Below are positions 24,210 to 36,204 of a stretch of 62,754 bases of DNA, one piece after another. The position numbers and the translations under genes are program-made. This DNA comes from Acanthamoeba sp. SK_2022b (Eukaryota > Discosea > Longamoebia > Acanthamoebidae): contig JANDJZ010000358.1 of assembly GCA_027943245.1 (NCBI GenBank), positions 1-62,754 on the forward strand, read 5' to 3'. Each line of letters opens with the position of its first letter. Position 1 is the stretch's first letter. Below the pieces are notes generated by a model, which saw nothing but the letters and a program-made list of their open reading frames with translations, did no database searches and was not told the DNA's origin.

Positions 24210-27056
24210 TCAGGCCACGAGCACGGGCTTGGGCGGCTGGAAGAGCTCGGCCGAGTACTTGAGCTCGGCGTACTTGCGGTCGAGCGTCGTCTGGTCGGCC
24301 TCGTTGGCGTCGCGCCTCTTCTTGAGCGAGGCCTTCAGCTTGCGGATCTCGGCCTCCTTCTCCATCATCGTCTGCAGAGAGGCCAACATCAGCACGCGAG
24401 TCTCGTTCACATGTGGACTGGCGATGTCGTTGTGTGTTTCTTTTCTTACCTTGAGGTTGGTGTCGAGCTGCTCCTTCTGGTGCTCGGTGAGGGGGGCCGA
24501 CTGGTTGTTGAGCCGGTAGACCTCCGACCTGGCGCTGTTCTCGCGGCTGAGGGCCGCGCGGAGCTCGCTGTCCTCGGTGTTGATCTGCGTGTTCTCCTTG
24601 GAGATCTTCTCGCGGAGGGGGATGATGTCCTTTACCAGCTTGTCCTTGATGTTGCTGTCGATGTAGCTGCACGCATCCACCAACATGTCGTGATGAGCGC
24701 ACAGCAAACACACAACACAACACAACACACGGAGAGAGGGGAGAGGCATACTTGAGCGACAGGAAGCTGTTGACCTGGTCAACGCTCACGTATCTGAAGT
24801 CGACCACGCTCTCCTCGAGCTTGCGCTCGCGCACAGTGAAGAGGGTCTCGGCATTGTGCACCACCTTGATGTGGAAGCGGTAGAAGTTCTCCGTCTTGTT
24901 CATGGGCTGGTCCGTCTCCGTGAGCTCGTAGTCGCCCTGGGCGAGTCACAAGGGCGGTGGTTAGGCGCCGAGCACTCGCGCGAGAACGATCCATGCATAA
25001 CAAGGAGAGAACCTTGTAGAAGCGGTGCTCGAGGAACATGTCGGCGATGTCCTTGGAGCCCTTGTGGGAGAACTTGTACTCCTTCTCGTACACGCGATAG
25101 CGCGTGGTGGTGAGTCGGCCGTTTTGGACCGCCACCTTGTGCACGTTCCGGTACGACGTGTCGGTCTTGGACGTCACCAGCACGTTCATCTCCACTCCGA
25201 ACGGAATGAACTAACACGCACGCCAGCAGGGGAGAGAGAATAGATCAGTAAACAGAAGAGGAGTTGTTGTTGGTTATTGTTGTTGTTGGTTGTTGTTGTT
25301 GAGTTATTTTACCTTCTCGTCGCCCTTGCGGGTGGTCTCGAGCATGGCCTCGCCGATGCAGGTCTCCTCGTCAAAGATGGACATGGGGCCGCCGTCGAGG
25401 GCCACGTCAAAGTTGTTCTTGAAGCGCACGACCATGAGCGGGTTCTTGGCGTTGACGCCCTCGTTGTAGAGCGAGCACGACAGGCCGGAGCACTCGGCGG
25501 ACAGGAAGGGCACCAGCGCCGACTGGCCGCGCTTCACGGTGACCGGCTTGTCGATGGCGTAGGAGAACACGTCGACGGGCTTGATCTTGCGCACAGTGTC
25601 GGAGCGCATGGTGGGCTTGGGCGGGACGGCGCTCGACGAATACGACGGGCGCGGGGGCTCCACGAACTTGGTCGAGTTGGACGACGACACCTGGCCGATC
25701 TGGCCCTCCGACGTGGAGAGCGACGAGAGGATGGCGGGCGCGTCCTTGAGCAGCGACTCGGAGTGGAAGGGCAGCACGTCCTCGAGCTTGGGCGGCTTCT
25801 GCGGCGCGTCCTCGTTCACCTTGAGCACGGGCCGCTGGCGGAAGCGCGGCGAGTAGAGGTCGTGGGTGAAGGCGTTGGGCTTGCCGCTCACCAGCGTCAG
25901 GGTCACGCCGTTCCAGTCCTCGTCCTGCGTGTTGTCGATGAGGGCCCAGCCCTGGAGGAAGCTCTTGCCGGGGGTGAGCAGCAGCCTGTACGACGTCTTC
26001 CACACGGGCGCCTCGATCACGTACGACGCCACCAGCGTGCGCTCGCCCTCGCCCTGCGCGTTTCGTTCACACGACGGCGTGTGAGGAGTCGAGTCATTCA
26101 ACGTTCGCCGCAGCGGCATGAGCGGGTGAGGCGAGCACCTTGGCGAAGACGGTGAGCTTCTTGAGGTCCTTCTTCTTGGCGTTGATGAGGACGTCCAGCA
26201 GGTGCTGCAGGTCGTGCCTCAGCGTCGTGTCCTTGAACACTATCGAGAAGAACACACTACGCGGTGAGCCTAGTCGTACGAGTAGAGCTGAGAAAGAGAA
26301 AGCATAGACTGAGGCGGATACCGAAGCTCTCGAGCTCGAGCACGGGGAAGGCCTGGATGGAGTCGTCTTCCATGAGGAGGTTGAGGACCTCCTTCTCCAC
26401 GACCTTGCTGGCGGGCTTGGTGCTGTCGGCCTCCGTGGTTGTTTCGACCACGTGCACCTTCTCGAGGCCCAGCACCGTACCCTCCACCACGCCGCCGTCG
26501 AACAGGGTCAGCGCCACCTCGGCACCGATCGCCTGTAGCACACGTGTGAGCGCCAACGCAGAGTCAGAGAACCAAACGCAAGAGTAGGCGCAAGTAGCGT
26601 GGGCAAAGAAAGGAGTGCCTGACGAAGGAGCTCGGTGAGCGAGTTGAAGGGGTCGTTGAGGTGGAGCGAGAGCTGCTCCAGCTGCTTCTCGATGGGTGTC
26701 TGTGAGGTGTGTAGCGCCATGCAAGGCTCAGTAAATCTGCTCGGCACGTAGAGGGTCGAGCGGGAAGGAAAGGGGGGGCGACAAACCTTGGCCTGGTAGG
26801 AAATGGAGGCGACAGTGCCCCCACCGATATCGACAGCCGTGAGCGACTTGAGAACGTCGTTCATCTCGCTCGTCTTGAAGTAGAGGTCCACATCTGTCTC
26901 TCCAGTAACCTTCTTCTGGCTGTAAATCAATGGAGATTGTTAGAATTGATTGAATACGGATCGACTTTCTACAGCAGCACTGATGTGGCGTGTTGTGTAC
27001 CGCTCAAAGTAGCCGACGCCGTGCTTGAACAAAACGATCTTGCGAATGGGAAACAT
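24210..27056 (-). CDS. DUF4139 family protein, paralogue 3 (inverted, diverged)
   Basis: Start at 27056 with MFPIRKIVLFKHGVGYFER, stop at 24210 after PPKPVLVA. It carries the same domain order as the two plus-strand copies: DLYFKTSEMNDVLKSLTAVD, then IEKQLEQLSLHLNDPFNSL, VLNLLMEDDSIQAFPVLEL (absent in this form from the others), ASYVIEAPVWKTSYRLLL (DUF4139 core), GWALIDNTQDEDWNGVTLTL, FSYAIDKPVTVKRGQSALV, RVYEKEYKFSHKGSKDIADM and a C-terminal coiled coil. It lacks several introns of the plus copies, for example the GC-AG one, and has no long dinucleotide tracts. It is clearly older than the plus-strand pair and head-to-head with paralogue 2. No biochemical function is established for this family. 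Confidence 0.85.
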
Positions 27057-27466
27057 GGTTATGTGAACTTGAGTAGAACGGCAACTGCCCAGGTTTTATG
27101 CGTTGGCCGCCGGCTGAGAATCAGAGAAGGTCAAGCTTCACCGTGCGCAATAAGCGAGGCTTCTTCTCTTTCAGTGCAAGTGAAGTGGCGACACTTGCGA
27201 CGGGCTACAGCACGGTTTGCGCTGCTTTCTGCTGCTGGGTGTCGGTAGAGATGGTTATTTTGTCGACAGTCATACCGTCGGGTTCGCGAAGAAGACACTT
27301 TCCCTGCACAGCACTGCCGGGCTGGGCTCTTGAGAGCTTTTGAGAATCGGTCAAAGAACGCACAGGCAGAGCAAGGCCAACTTAACACTGTAGGCACCAA
27401 ATCTTCACCCTTTAGCACCAGCTCACACGATTACGGCTCATAGCGTTACGCGGAAGACTTTAACAG
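27057..27466. promoter_or_regulatory. Divergent region between two DUF4139 paralogues
   Basis: 410 bases between head-to-head starts. It must drive both genes. No clear TATA element or repeat. Confidence 0.45.
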
Positions 27467-30400
27467 ATGGAGCAGCCCAAGGAACGCAAGGGAAAGCAGA
27501 CCGCTGAGACGGTGACCGTCAACGAAGTGCCGCTGTTCCCCGTGAAGAAGGCCGTGCTGTCCAAGACCGGCATCGGCTATTTCGAGCGGTACTGCTATTC
27601 CTCCTCTCCCCCGCGCCTGCTCGGCCTCATCTTGCGGTTGGCCAACCCATGTAAAGGGAGGACGCAGTAGACCCGGGGCAGCCGTTCGAGCTGTTCTTCA
27701 AGAGCGGCGACATGAACGACGTCCTCAAGTCCCTCACCATGGTCGACGTGTCGGGCAAGGCAGGAGGTACTACTCCCCCAAACATCTTTCTACTCAAGCC
27801 GGGGCTGCCTCCCAGAGCAAAGGCCTTTGACAACCCGACGCGCTGCTCATGCAAACGCGGGGGCTGGGGTGGGGGAGCAGGCCTGGTGTCGTCGATCAGC
27901 TACGAGTCGACCAAGCCGTTCGACAAGCAGCTCGACGACCTCTCCATCTCGCTCAACGAGCACTCGTCGCTGCGCGACCTGCTGGGCCAGGTCAAGGGCA
28001 CGCCCGTGCAGGTCGAGGTGCTCCGCCACGGCAAGCGCGACCTCGTCGAGGGCACCGTCATCGGTACTCCTCCCCTTCTCCCTCTCCTTCTCTCCCTCTC
28101 CTCCGCTACTTTCTCCTGTCGACACTCTCTACTTTCTTCAACAAGAAGTGTGCTCACAGCTCACCCAAACAACAGGGCTGGAGATGAAGACGCTGGAGAA
28201 GCCCAGCTACCACGACGCCTATTTCCTGGCGCTGCTGGTGGGGGGGAAGGCCATCCAGTACTTCAACCTCTACTCGGTGGTCAAGCTGCGATTCGTGAAC
28301 GAGCTCATGCAGAAGGACCTGCGCCACCTCCTCACCATCCTCCTCCAGGTGCTCTGCCGCTTCGCCACTCACCACGCCTCCTCCTCGCTTATGCCCCACT
28401 CTTCGTCGCTCAACAACTGATGTCTTTTAACAATCCTGGGGTGATGTGGTGGTGGTGATGGCGATGGGCAGGCCAAGAAGAAGGACCTCAAGTCGGTGAC
28501 GGGCTACACGCGCGGTGCGACCGACAAGCGCAACATTCGCGCGTCGTACATCGTGGAGGCGCCCGTGTGGAAGACCACCTACCGCCTCCTCTTCAACACC
28601 AAGAGTACACTCCCCTGGCCACCGTTCGATCATGAGCGTTGTGGCGCGCGCACACACAGGCACACTCATACACGATTATACAACACACATGTATCACATC
28701 ACATCACAGAGGAGGTGAAGTCGATCGTGGAGGGGTGGGCGCTGGTGGACAACACGCAGAACGAGGACTGGCGCGGGGTGGAGCTGTCGCTGGTGTCGGG
28801 CGCGTCCAACTCGTTCATTTACGACCTCTACAACCCGCGCTACGCCGCCCGCACTGAGGTCCTCCCCACCTCCCCATGTTTATTTTTATTTATTTATCTA
28901 TTTATGTGTTATTTATATTAGAATTCCAAATTCAATGGTGGAGGGCTGATGGTTAAGGATCATTGGCGGTGGGCAGATCGAGGTGGAGCAGGAGGAGACG
29001 CTGGCGCCGCCCACGCTCGAGGACGCCGTCGCCCAGCACGACGTGTCGGCCCTCGCCGAGGCCACCGCCGAACGCGAGGAGAGTGCGTCTGCCCCCCCCC
29101 CCAATCTAGTGTCTGTGAGGTGTGTGTACTTAACGGCAACGTTGTGTGTGTGGGTGGGGGGTCTGCCTCTCAGGGAGGGCCATGCCGGTGATGCGCGCCA
29201 AGGCCATGGCTGCGCCCATGATGGGTACGCACGCACAGCGCCACTCCTTACTATGCATCACTCCCGAGACCCTCGCCTCACACAAATTGTGCGTGCGCGC
29301 CGTGGTGGGCGGTGGTAGCGAGGATGTCCTTTGCGGGTGGCCCGCCGCCCCCGCCCATGGCCTGTGCGGCGCCGCCGCCGCCCATGGCCATGCCCCCGCC
29401 CATGGCGTACGCCAGCATGAGCGCCGATATGTGCGAGGAGGAATCGAGCTACGGCGGCTTGGACGACTTGATCGGCTCTGCTCCCCCGGCCGAGTACATG
29501 CCCCCTCCCCCCACCTTTGCGCGTGTGCGCGACTCGTCTCACCTCATCTCTCGCTCGCTCGCTCGCGGGGAGCGCAGGTTCTCCAGGTCGACGGCGTCGT
29601 CGTCGGTGGAGGTCAACTCCGAGGCCAAGAAGATGGAGATGGCCGACCTCTTCCAGTACAAGGTGCCTGCTCGACTCTACCCCCCCCCCCAAAATCTATC
29701 TCCTAAGATGTGGCGGTCGACACGTCGTCCAATCCGCTGACAACAACCAATCGGCAACCAATCAGATCACGAACGCGGTCAACGTGAACCGCAACCAGTC
29801 GGCCCTCGTGCCCTTCCTCCATTCCGAGTTCAACGGCGTCAAGGCCTCCGTCTACAACAAGGCATGCACACGCCCCGCCCCTTTTCTGCCGACCAATCGC
29901 CGGCCACCCCCGATCCGCCATCTAACCACGCGATGGAATGGGAATGCGTGGAATGTGATGGTGGGGGGGAGCAGAACGTGAGGGAGGAGAACCCGCTGGC
30001 GGTGATCAAGTTCAAGAACACGTTCGGGGTGCCGCTCGAGTCGGGCCCGCTGTGCCTGTTCGAGGACGACGTCTACGTGGGCGAGTCGATGCTGCCGCGG
30101 GTCAAGGTCAACGAGGAGATCTACGCGGCCTACGCCGTCGACCTCAAGACCACCGTCACCATGACCGACTCCTCCGAGCGTACGCGTCTCCCCCTTGTCA
30201 CCGCACACGCCGCGCGCGTCACAGCACAGCTGGACACAAGCTGACGGTGGGGGAGGTGCAACAGTGCGGCCCGTGTACCAGGTCGACGCGGCGCAGTACG
30301 ACTGGGAGCGGGGCCGCCTGTACCTGAGGAGGTGGCGCGTGTACGAGTTCACGTACGTGATCGACAACAAGAACGAGCAGGACATCGACCACTTCTACCT

Positions 30401-30779
30401 CGAGGTACCCCCCTCCCCTGTGCCTTTTCTTTTCTCTCTATTTTCTTTATGGATTTCTCATTTCATTTTCGCCCTCTTGCGAACGCACAGCATCCGAGGA
30501 AGGCGACGGAGCTGGTCGAGACGCCGGAGCCCGACGAGCGGCTGGCGCACTTTTACCGGTTCAAGCTCAAGGTGCCGGCCAAGCAGGTCGTCAAGTTCGT
30601 CGTCAAGTACGCGCGCTTCCCTCCTCAGCCGCGGCGGTGCTGTGCTGCGACGCCGCCGTGGATCGAACGGATCACTGATCGGCGCTTCTTCTCTCGCCCG
30701 CAGGGAGCGAGAGTCCCAAGACCAGCTGTTTACCTTGTCTGAAACCACCAGAGCCAACGTCGAAGAGTGGTCGGCCGCG

Positions 30780-30838
<59 letters not shown>

Positions 30839-31382
30839 ACACGCAGTTGGCTCACACAGTCGGCATCGGGCGATATAGGGCTACCTGCCGACGGACGTCA
30901 AGAAGACGCTGGAGGCCATCGCGAGGCGAAACGAAAAGGCGGAGAGGCTGCAGAAGAAGATCAGCAGGTCCGATGAGCATCAGCGCTCGATCAACGAGGA
31001 CATCAGCCGCATCGACAGCTGCCTGGGCGCCCTCGCCCTCTCCAAGAGCAGCCTCTTTGCGTACGTCTTTGCTTACATCGTGTGTGCGTGTGCGTGTGCG
31101 TGTGCGTGTGCGTGTGCGTGTGCGTGCGATGGCCCAAACGCTGACAACAAACACGACGATGGCCATAAATCGCGGCAATACAGGGAGCAGGACAAGTTCA
31201 GGGACTTCTTCACCAAGGAGCTCAACACGACCAAGGGCGAGCAGGTCAAGGTGGAGAAGGAGCACCAGAGGCTGCTCGGCAAGAGGCTGGAGAACAACAA
31301 GAAGAAGACGGACCTCGTGAACACCGTTCGCTTCAAGAAGACCATCGAGCAGCCCGCCAAGGACACGAAGGCCAGCAAGTGA
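27467..31382 (+). CDS. DUF4139 family protein, paralogue 2
   Basis: Exon 1 (MEQPKERKGKQ ... FPVKKAVLSKTGIGYFER) joins exon 2 at 27655 (EDAVDPGQPFELFF). Middle exons are near-identical at base level to paralogue 1, including the DUF4139 core ASYIVEAPVWKTTYRLLF and the block around NPLAVIKFKNTFGVPLESGP with its GC-AG intron (29862-29974). In contrast exon 1, the Met/Pro-rich exon near 29330-29520 (PPPMAMPPPMAYASMSADMC) and the C-terminal coiled coil (VKKTLEAIARRNEKAERLQK) differ. The shared patch RIDSCLGALALSKSSLF reappears within the diverged tail. The protein ends DTKASK, stop TGA at 31380-31382. The patchwork suggests gene conversion between the two plus-strand copies. Confidence 0.85.
29862..29974 (+). 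other. GC-AG intron in DUF4139 paralogue 2
   Basis: Same position and GCATGC donor as in paralogue 1, with nearly the same intron sequence (unlike most other introns of the pair). Confidence 0.8.
30782..30830. repeat. (CA)n tract in intron
   Basis: CA tract in a DUF4139 paralogue 2 intron. The matching paralogue 1 intron (about 14362-14457) has no tract. Confidence 0.95.
31081..31128. repeat. (GTGTGC)n tract in intron
   Basis: GTGTGC hexamer tract in the last large intron of DUF4139 paralogue 2. Confidence 0.9.
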
Positions 31383-31853
31383 TTTGTTTTTTCCTTCCTT
31401 GAGAAATTTGGTGTGCCACACCACAGCCTTCCCATCGGTGGTTCTAATAATAATAAGTAAAGGTTGTAGCCATCAAGACTTGGCCACAGCGTTTCGGAAC
31501 AATCCTCGCCTCTATGTGGTGCGGCGCATCTTCGCCTGCCTCCACGGGCAGCCGTTAACGTGAAGTCGCCCAAGAGCCTAATCCCTCGTCAGCCTGCCCA
31601 TCAGCTGGACGCACGCGACCTTGATCACCTAGGTAGCTAACCTCACCATGTATCAGGGCACCCGACCGCCATACAGGATTGGCGTGCAGGTACCGGCTGC
31701 AAGTTTACCGGGACGAGTTGCACAGCGATGGCCTAACAATACACTTTGAAAAAAATCAGAGCGGTCTTTATTTTATGTTGTATCAACGACACCATAACCT
31801 TGCAGCAATAAAACGAAGACTTGGCCTTACTCTCGCACTCACTTCGCTGCTCC
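31383..31853. other. Intergenic, no gene seen
   Basis: About 470 bases between the stop of DUF4139 paralogue 2 and the next start. It holds the 3' end of the former and promoter of the latter. No RNA gene or repeat recognised. Confidence 0.4.
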
Positions 31854-33258
31854 ATGGCTGATAAGGCACGTCGAAAGTATCGTAAGGCGGTAACCATCGC
31901 ACTGGGGGAGAGCGCCGTACAGGGTAAAGATGTAGGGCACGTTCTGGCAGCAAACAACGGTGGGGCACACACGGACGGCAACTTTGCGATGATGGGCAAA
32001 GAGTACAATCGCCACGTCAAGGATAACGCTGATCACCTTCATTGTTATTATGGAGGTGCCAGTACCCGTTCTTGCCCAACCATTTTGCTTTCCTTTTCTT
32101 CCGCACCGACCCCGGCTCTGAATGTGTCTTTGCTCCGGGACCAGGTATGCCGGCGTGCAAACTGGCTGTGAATGAAGCAAAAAAACACGGGTCCTACTAC
32201 GGCCCAGATGCCGAGGTGCTCTTCGCAAGAGGCAAGCGGGCTTTTGCCGTGGCACTGAAACATGACCAGAATACGGTCGCACGTCCGACTAGTTTGAAGG
32301 CGTACTCCTCTGTCCTTGCGGGATCCACCGGGCTGGTAGGCTCCCAATACCCGTGTTACTTTGCTTAAGCATTCGCTGACCTTAAAGAGGGCCGGTCAGG
32401 CGGTTGTGGTTTATTCCATGCCTGGGTACGCATGTCCACGTTACCAGAATACACACCCGGCCCAAGCTAATGCCGCTATGTTCCGAATGAGCTCACTGTA
32501 GATGTCCTGCGTGCGAGTCAATGGACAAAGTGCTGCGTAGAATCGCACGTTTGTATCCGCCTGAAACAGTTACCATTGTGGTGGTTCAGTCTTCTGTCCC
32601 CGCACTCAAGGTTAAACCTCCTTCAGAGAATCAAGGCTTGAATGCAGGCTCAGTTAACTTAGTTCCCTCCGCATGTAGCCCTTGCTGATGAAAGCAAGAG
32701 TAAGCCACTTCCCCACTGTCTTGATACTCAAAGAGGACATAGTCCTTGAGCAATTCCGGGGCTATAGGGAGGGAGTGGTGGAAAAGGCCGTCCAACAGTA
32801 TACTCGAGGGTAAGTTGACCTAGCCACCCGACAAAGCTGACGACGACAAACATATTCCTCCTCCTAGTGTGATTGCAAAGGGGAAGAGTCACGTGGCAGA
32901 TTCTGAGGATGAGAGCGAGGAGGACGAAGATGACCATAGTGACGCCGAGGACGAGGAGGATGTAGACGACCACAGTGACGACGAGAACGAGGAGGAAGAT
33001 GACGACAACGACGATGAGGATGATGAGGACGAAGACGATCTTGTAAATAGATTTAGAATGCAGGTGAACATAACACCGCCGAGGAAACCATCTACCAGGA
33101 CCCCACCAGCATCTCCATCAGGTTTGCCACTAATCACTACTCCATTGGCTGATAGTTTAACTAACCCTAAGAATGATGGTGCTTTAGGAATGTGTGGAGC
33201 TCAGACTACCCGAGGCACGCCCTGCAAATTCACCAGAAAAGGCTGTCCGCACCATTGA
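31854..33258 (+). CDS. Unrecognised protein with HNH-like motif, acidic tract and Cys/His knuckle
   Basis: ATG at 31854 (31821 also possible); about five or six small exons. Exon 1 reads DVGHVLAANNGGAHTDGNF then EYNRHVKDNADH: a His, a Gly-Gly turn, an Asn and a final Asn in HNH/treble-clef-like spacing. The next exon has MPACKLAVNEAKKHGSYYG. Later exons include SMDKVLRRIARLYPPETVTI and DIVLEQFRGYREGVVEKAVQ. The last exon (from about 32869) carries about 60 residues rich in Asp/Glu/Ser/His. It ends with CGAQTTRGTPCKFTRKGCPHH-like zinc knuckle (Cys-Cys-Cys-His), as in DUF5763-type small domains. Nuclease activity is a hypothesis only. The stop lies 70 bases from the convergent carrier gene. Confidence 0.55.
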
Positions 33259-33328
33259 ATTCAAACCACCAAACACGCCATGTTCCAGCTTGTGGAAAGA
33301 AGATAAAGTATGGAGGGGGGTTACACGG

Positions 33329-33640
33329 CTAGAAGGGTCGAAGACCGCTCCACAGGCGGAGTCGTTCATAGACGAGGAAGGTGATGATTGTGTGCGGCCC
33401 GATGCGGATCCAGTTCGGGATGAACCCCTTGTAGAGCCCGCGTAGCCCCTCGGCCCGCACGGTCTGGACAACACTCCTTGATTACTCGCGCTCCTCCAGA
33501 TGCAGCGCCAGCAACGACAACCGCCAAGGAGAGGAGAGGGGCACCTTGACGAAGCAGTCGGCCGTGGATCGGTAGAGGGAGGGTCGACCCTCGACCACCG
33601 GCTGGTTCATGACCCTCGTCTTGACCACGTCCACCTGTGT

Positions 33641-33721
<81 letters not shown>

Positions 33722-35286
33722 CACACACAACACACACACGAGCAAGCAAGCAAGGGTTATTTGCCCCATGCGTTTGTGGCGCCACCCCACCGCCCCATTG
33801 CGTACTGGCGAAGTAACGGCAGCGGCCACCAGACCGGCGATCATTGACGCACTGTTCATTGGTGTAGTGAGGGGGGGGGGGTTGAGGAGCGAATGAGCGC
33901 AAGAGGAAGGAGTGCATTAGCGGAGAGGGGGAGCAAGGGTTAAGAACCAGAAGTGGGCGTAGAGGTTGTCGTCGTGCACGACACCGAAGCGAAGCAGCGC
34001 TTGCTTGGCATGGTCGTACGACGACAACTGCGCGGCCCCCAACACAAAACGGCACAGTGAGACCACTGCGCAGCCGTCGCCCTTCCCCTATCTCTCTCGG
34101 GGACACGAACCTGAGCGGCGGTCAACAGAGCTGCCCGCTGCGTCGTGGGTCCCACGCCCTGTTGATCGTGAGGAAGGAGATCAGCTCATGTTCAAGAAAA
34201 AATAAAATTAAAAATGGAAATAGAATAAAATAAAATAAAATATAATGGCTGTATGTAGAGGGTAGGAATACCCTGTAGAGGCCGGCCCAGCCTTCCGTGT
34301 GGTAGATCTCTTTGAACGCATGCTCGTGCTCTGCATCATCAGCGTCATCATCAACATCATGTTGGCCAAGGGCGTCGAGCCCACAACTCGATGTAGTAGA
34401 TGAACGTTGCGGTACCTTGTAGCGCGGCGCTCCCGTGGCGCTATTGCCCGTGTCGGCCTGCAGCCGCACTGCATGCGGTAGACGATCGTGAGTCCAACTT
34501 CTCAATACGTGTGGTATGAGAGAGAGAGAGAGAGAGAGAGGCAGCAGGCCTCACCTTTGACGAGGTCGGTGGGGTTGGCGATGGCGGCGCCGGTGGCCCC
34601 GGCCACCCCTCCCGCCACGATCTTCTTCCACAGGGGCGTGGTGGCCGGGTCTGTCGCTCCCAGCTGCGTCTTGCACACCTCGTAGCCGCCCATTCTGCCC
34701 ACAACACGGCCACACGTGCAAGACATGACACGTCAGCATGACACGATGTCGACAACATACACACACTACCTTACCTGATGGTCGAGTAGCTGGCCTCTCG
34801 TAGGAGGGACGCCGAGAGCCTGATGATCACGCACCGACGCGCGGTTAGGGCGCTCGCGTGAGGGACGCGTGGGTTGGGATGGGTTGAGGTGTGTGTGGGT
34901 ACCCCTTGTAGAAGGCCGAGGGTCCCTCGGTGCGGAGCAGGTGGGACAGGAAGCCGGCCTTTGACTGGCTGCCCGCCGCCGCGGTAGCGCCGCCCAGCTC
35001 GCCGCGCAGCTGCAGCCGCACCTTCACCACGTCTATCGGGTTTGTCTGGGGATAAATAAATAGAATAGAATGTTATTAACATTAACAAGTGTCAACATGT
35101 TTATCAACGATAAACATGTGTGTTTTTTATTTTTATTTTTATTTTTATTTATTTTTAATGGCGTGGTGGTGGTACGAAGAGGGCGGCAATGCAACATGAG
35201 AGACCGCCCAACACAAACTTGACCGCAGTGCCCTCCACCGGGGGGCTCGCGGTAGGAACCACAACGGGAGGAGATGGCGCCGTCAT
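33329..35286 (-). CDS. Mitochondrial carrier protein (SLC25, UCP/KMCP-like)
   Basis: Three tandem carrier repeats across several exons, each with its PxD/E signature: [25 protein letters not shown] and [13 protein letters not shown]. Other recognisable pieces are [15 protein letters not shown] (first helix), [83 protein letters not shown] and the C-terminal [16 protein letters not shown]. Start chosen at 35286 (MTAPSPPVV). The sequence resembles the uncoupling-protein/SLC25A14-A30 branch more than ADP/ATP carriers. It acts in the inner mitochondrial membrane; the substrate is not deducible. Long CA tract in the intron near the third repeat. Confidence 0.88.
33642..33738. repeat. (CA)n tract in intron
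   Basis: One of the longest dinucleotide tracts in the window, interrupted near its end, in an intron of the mitochondrial carrier gene beside the SPVDVVK exon. Confidence 0.95.
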
Positions 35287-35428
35287 GTGCGTTCCTTGCT
35301 GGCGGATAACGTCCCAAAAACAACAACCTTCCCGCTTTGCGGGTACCCAAATAATCGGAAAAAAAACTATTTTAATTTTAATTTCCATAATAATTTAATT
35401 TCCATATTATCCTCGAATGGGTCTACCC

Positions 35429-36135
35429 TCACTGGATGAGGAGGGCTGGCTGTGGTGGCGCGTTCTCGTGGTAGATCGCCTTCTCGGCTTCCCACCGCCG
35501 GTACCGCACTCGCATCAGCACCACCTGCACTCCCAACACTGCGTTCAGCTCGCGTGGCCACAATCGCGATGGCCTTGATGTGATGTGTCACGTACGAGGA
35601 CGCCGGACAGGGCAAGGGTGGCCGTGATGATGGTGTTGAACCAGGTCGTCTTGATGAGAGGAGACACGAACAGGAACACGAGCGTGCTCATGTTCATCAA
35701 CAGCGACAGCAGGCCGCCTGCACGCACGCGCACAAAATACGTCAACTCCACGCCACACGCGTTAAGAAGGCGCCTGTTCTTGTACCTGATGTGGCCTCCG
35801 GGATCGGGTAGAGGAGCTCAGCCGAGAGCTCAAACAGGGCTGGCCCTATGGCACCCTGTCAACGCGACCCATCACCATCACCCACGCGCATTGCGCCAAG
35901 TGTGAGTAGAGCCGGTCCCGCGCAAGCAAGCAACACACTCATACGTAAGCATTGATTGATCGTGGAGGGGACAACCTGGAAGAGTCCAGCGACTGACAAT
36001 GCGAGCATGAGGATCCAGAAATTGCTCGGGATGAGCGCGCCACCGAAGGGCGTGGGAAGGCTGAGGGCAAACCACGTGAACCCAGCCGTAGAGAAGCCGA
36101 ACAAGAGCAGCACCAACAGCTTGCTCCTCCTCTAC

Positions 36136-36204
<69 letters not shown>

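Noticed and set aside
32889..33137. Poly-Ser ORF on the minus strand
   Set aside because: Antisense of the Asp/Glu-rich exon of the HNH-like gene.
33642..33738. CA tracts considered as CRISPR or telomere-like arrays
   Set aside because: Simple dinucleotide runs with no spacers and inside introns.
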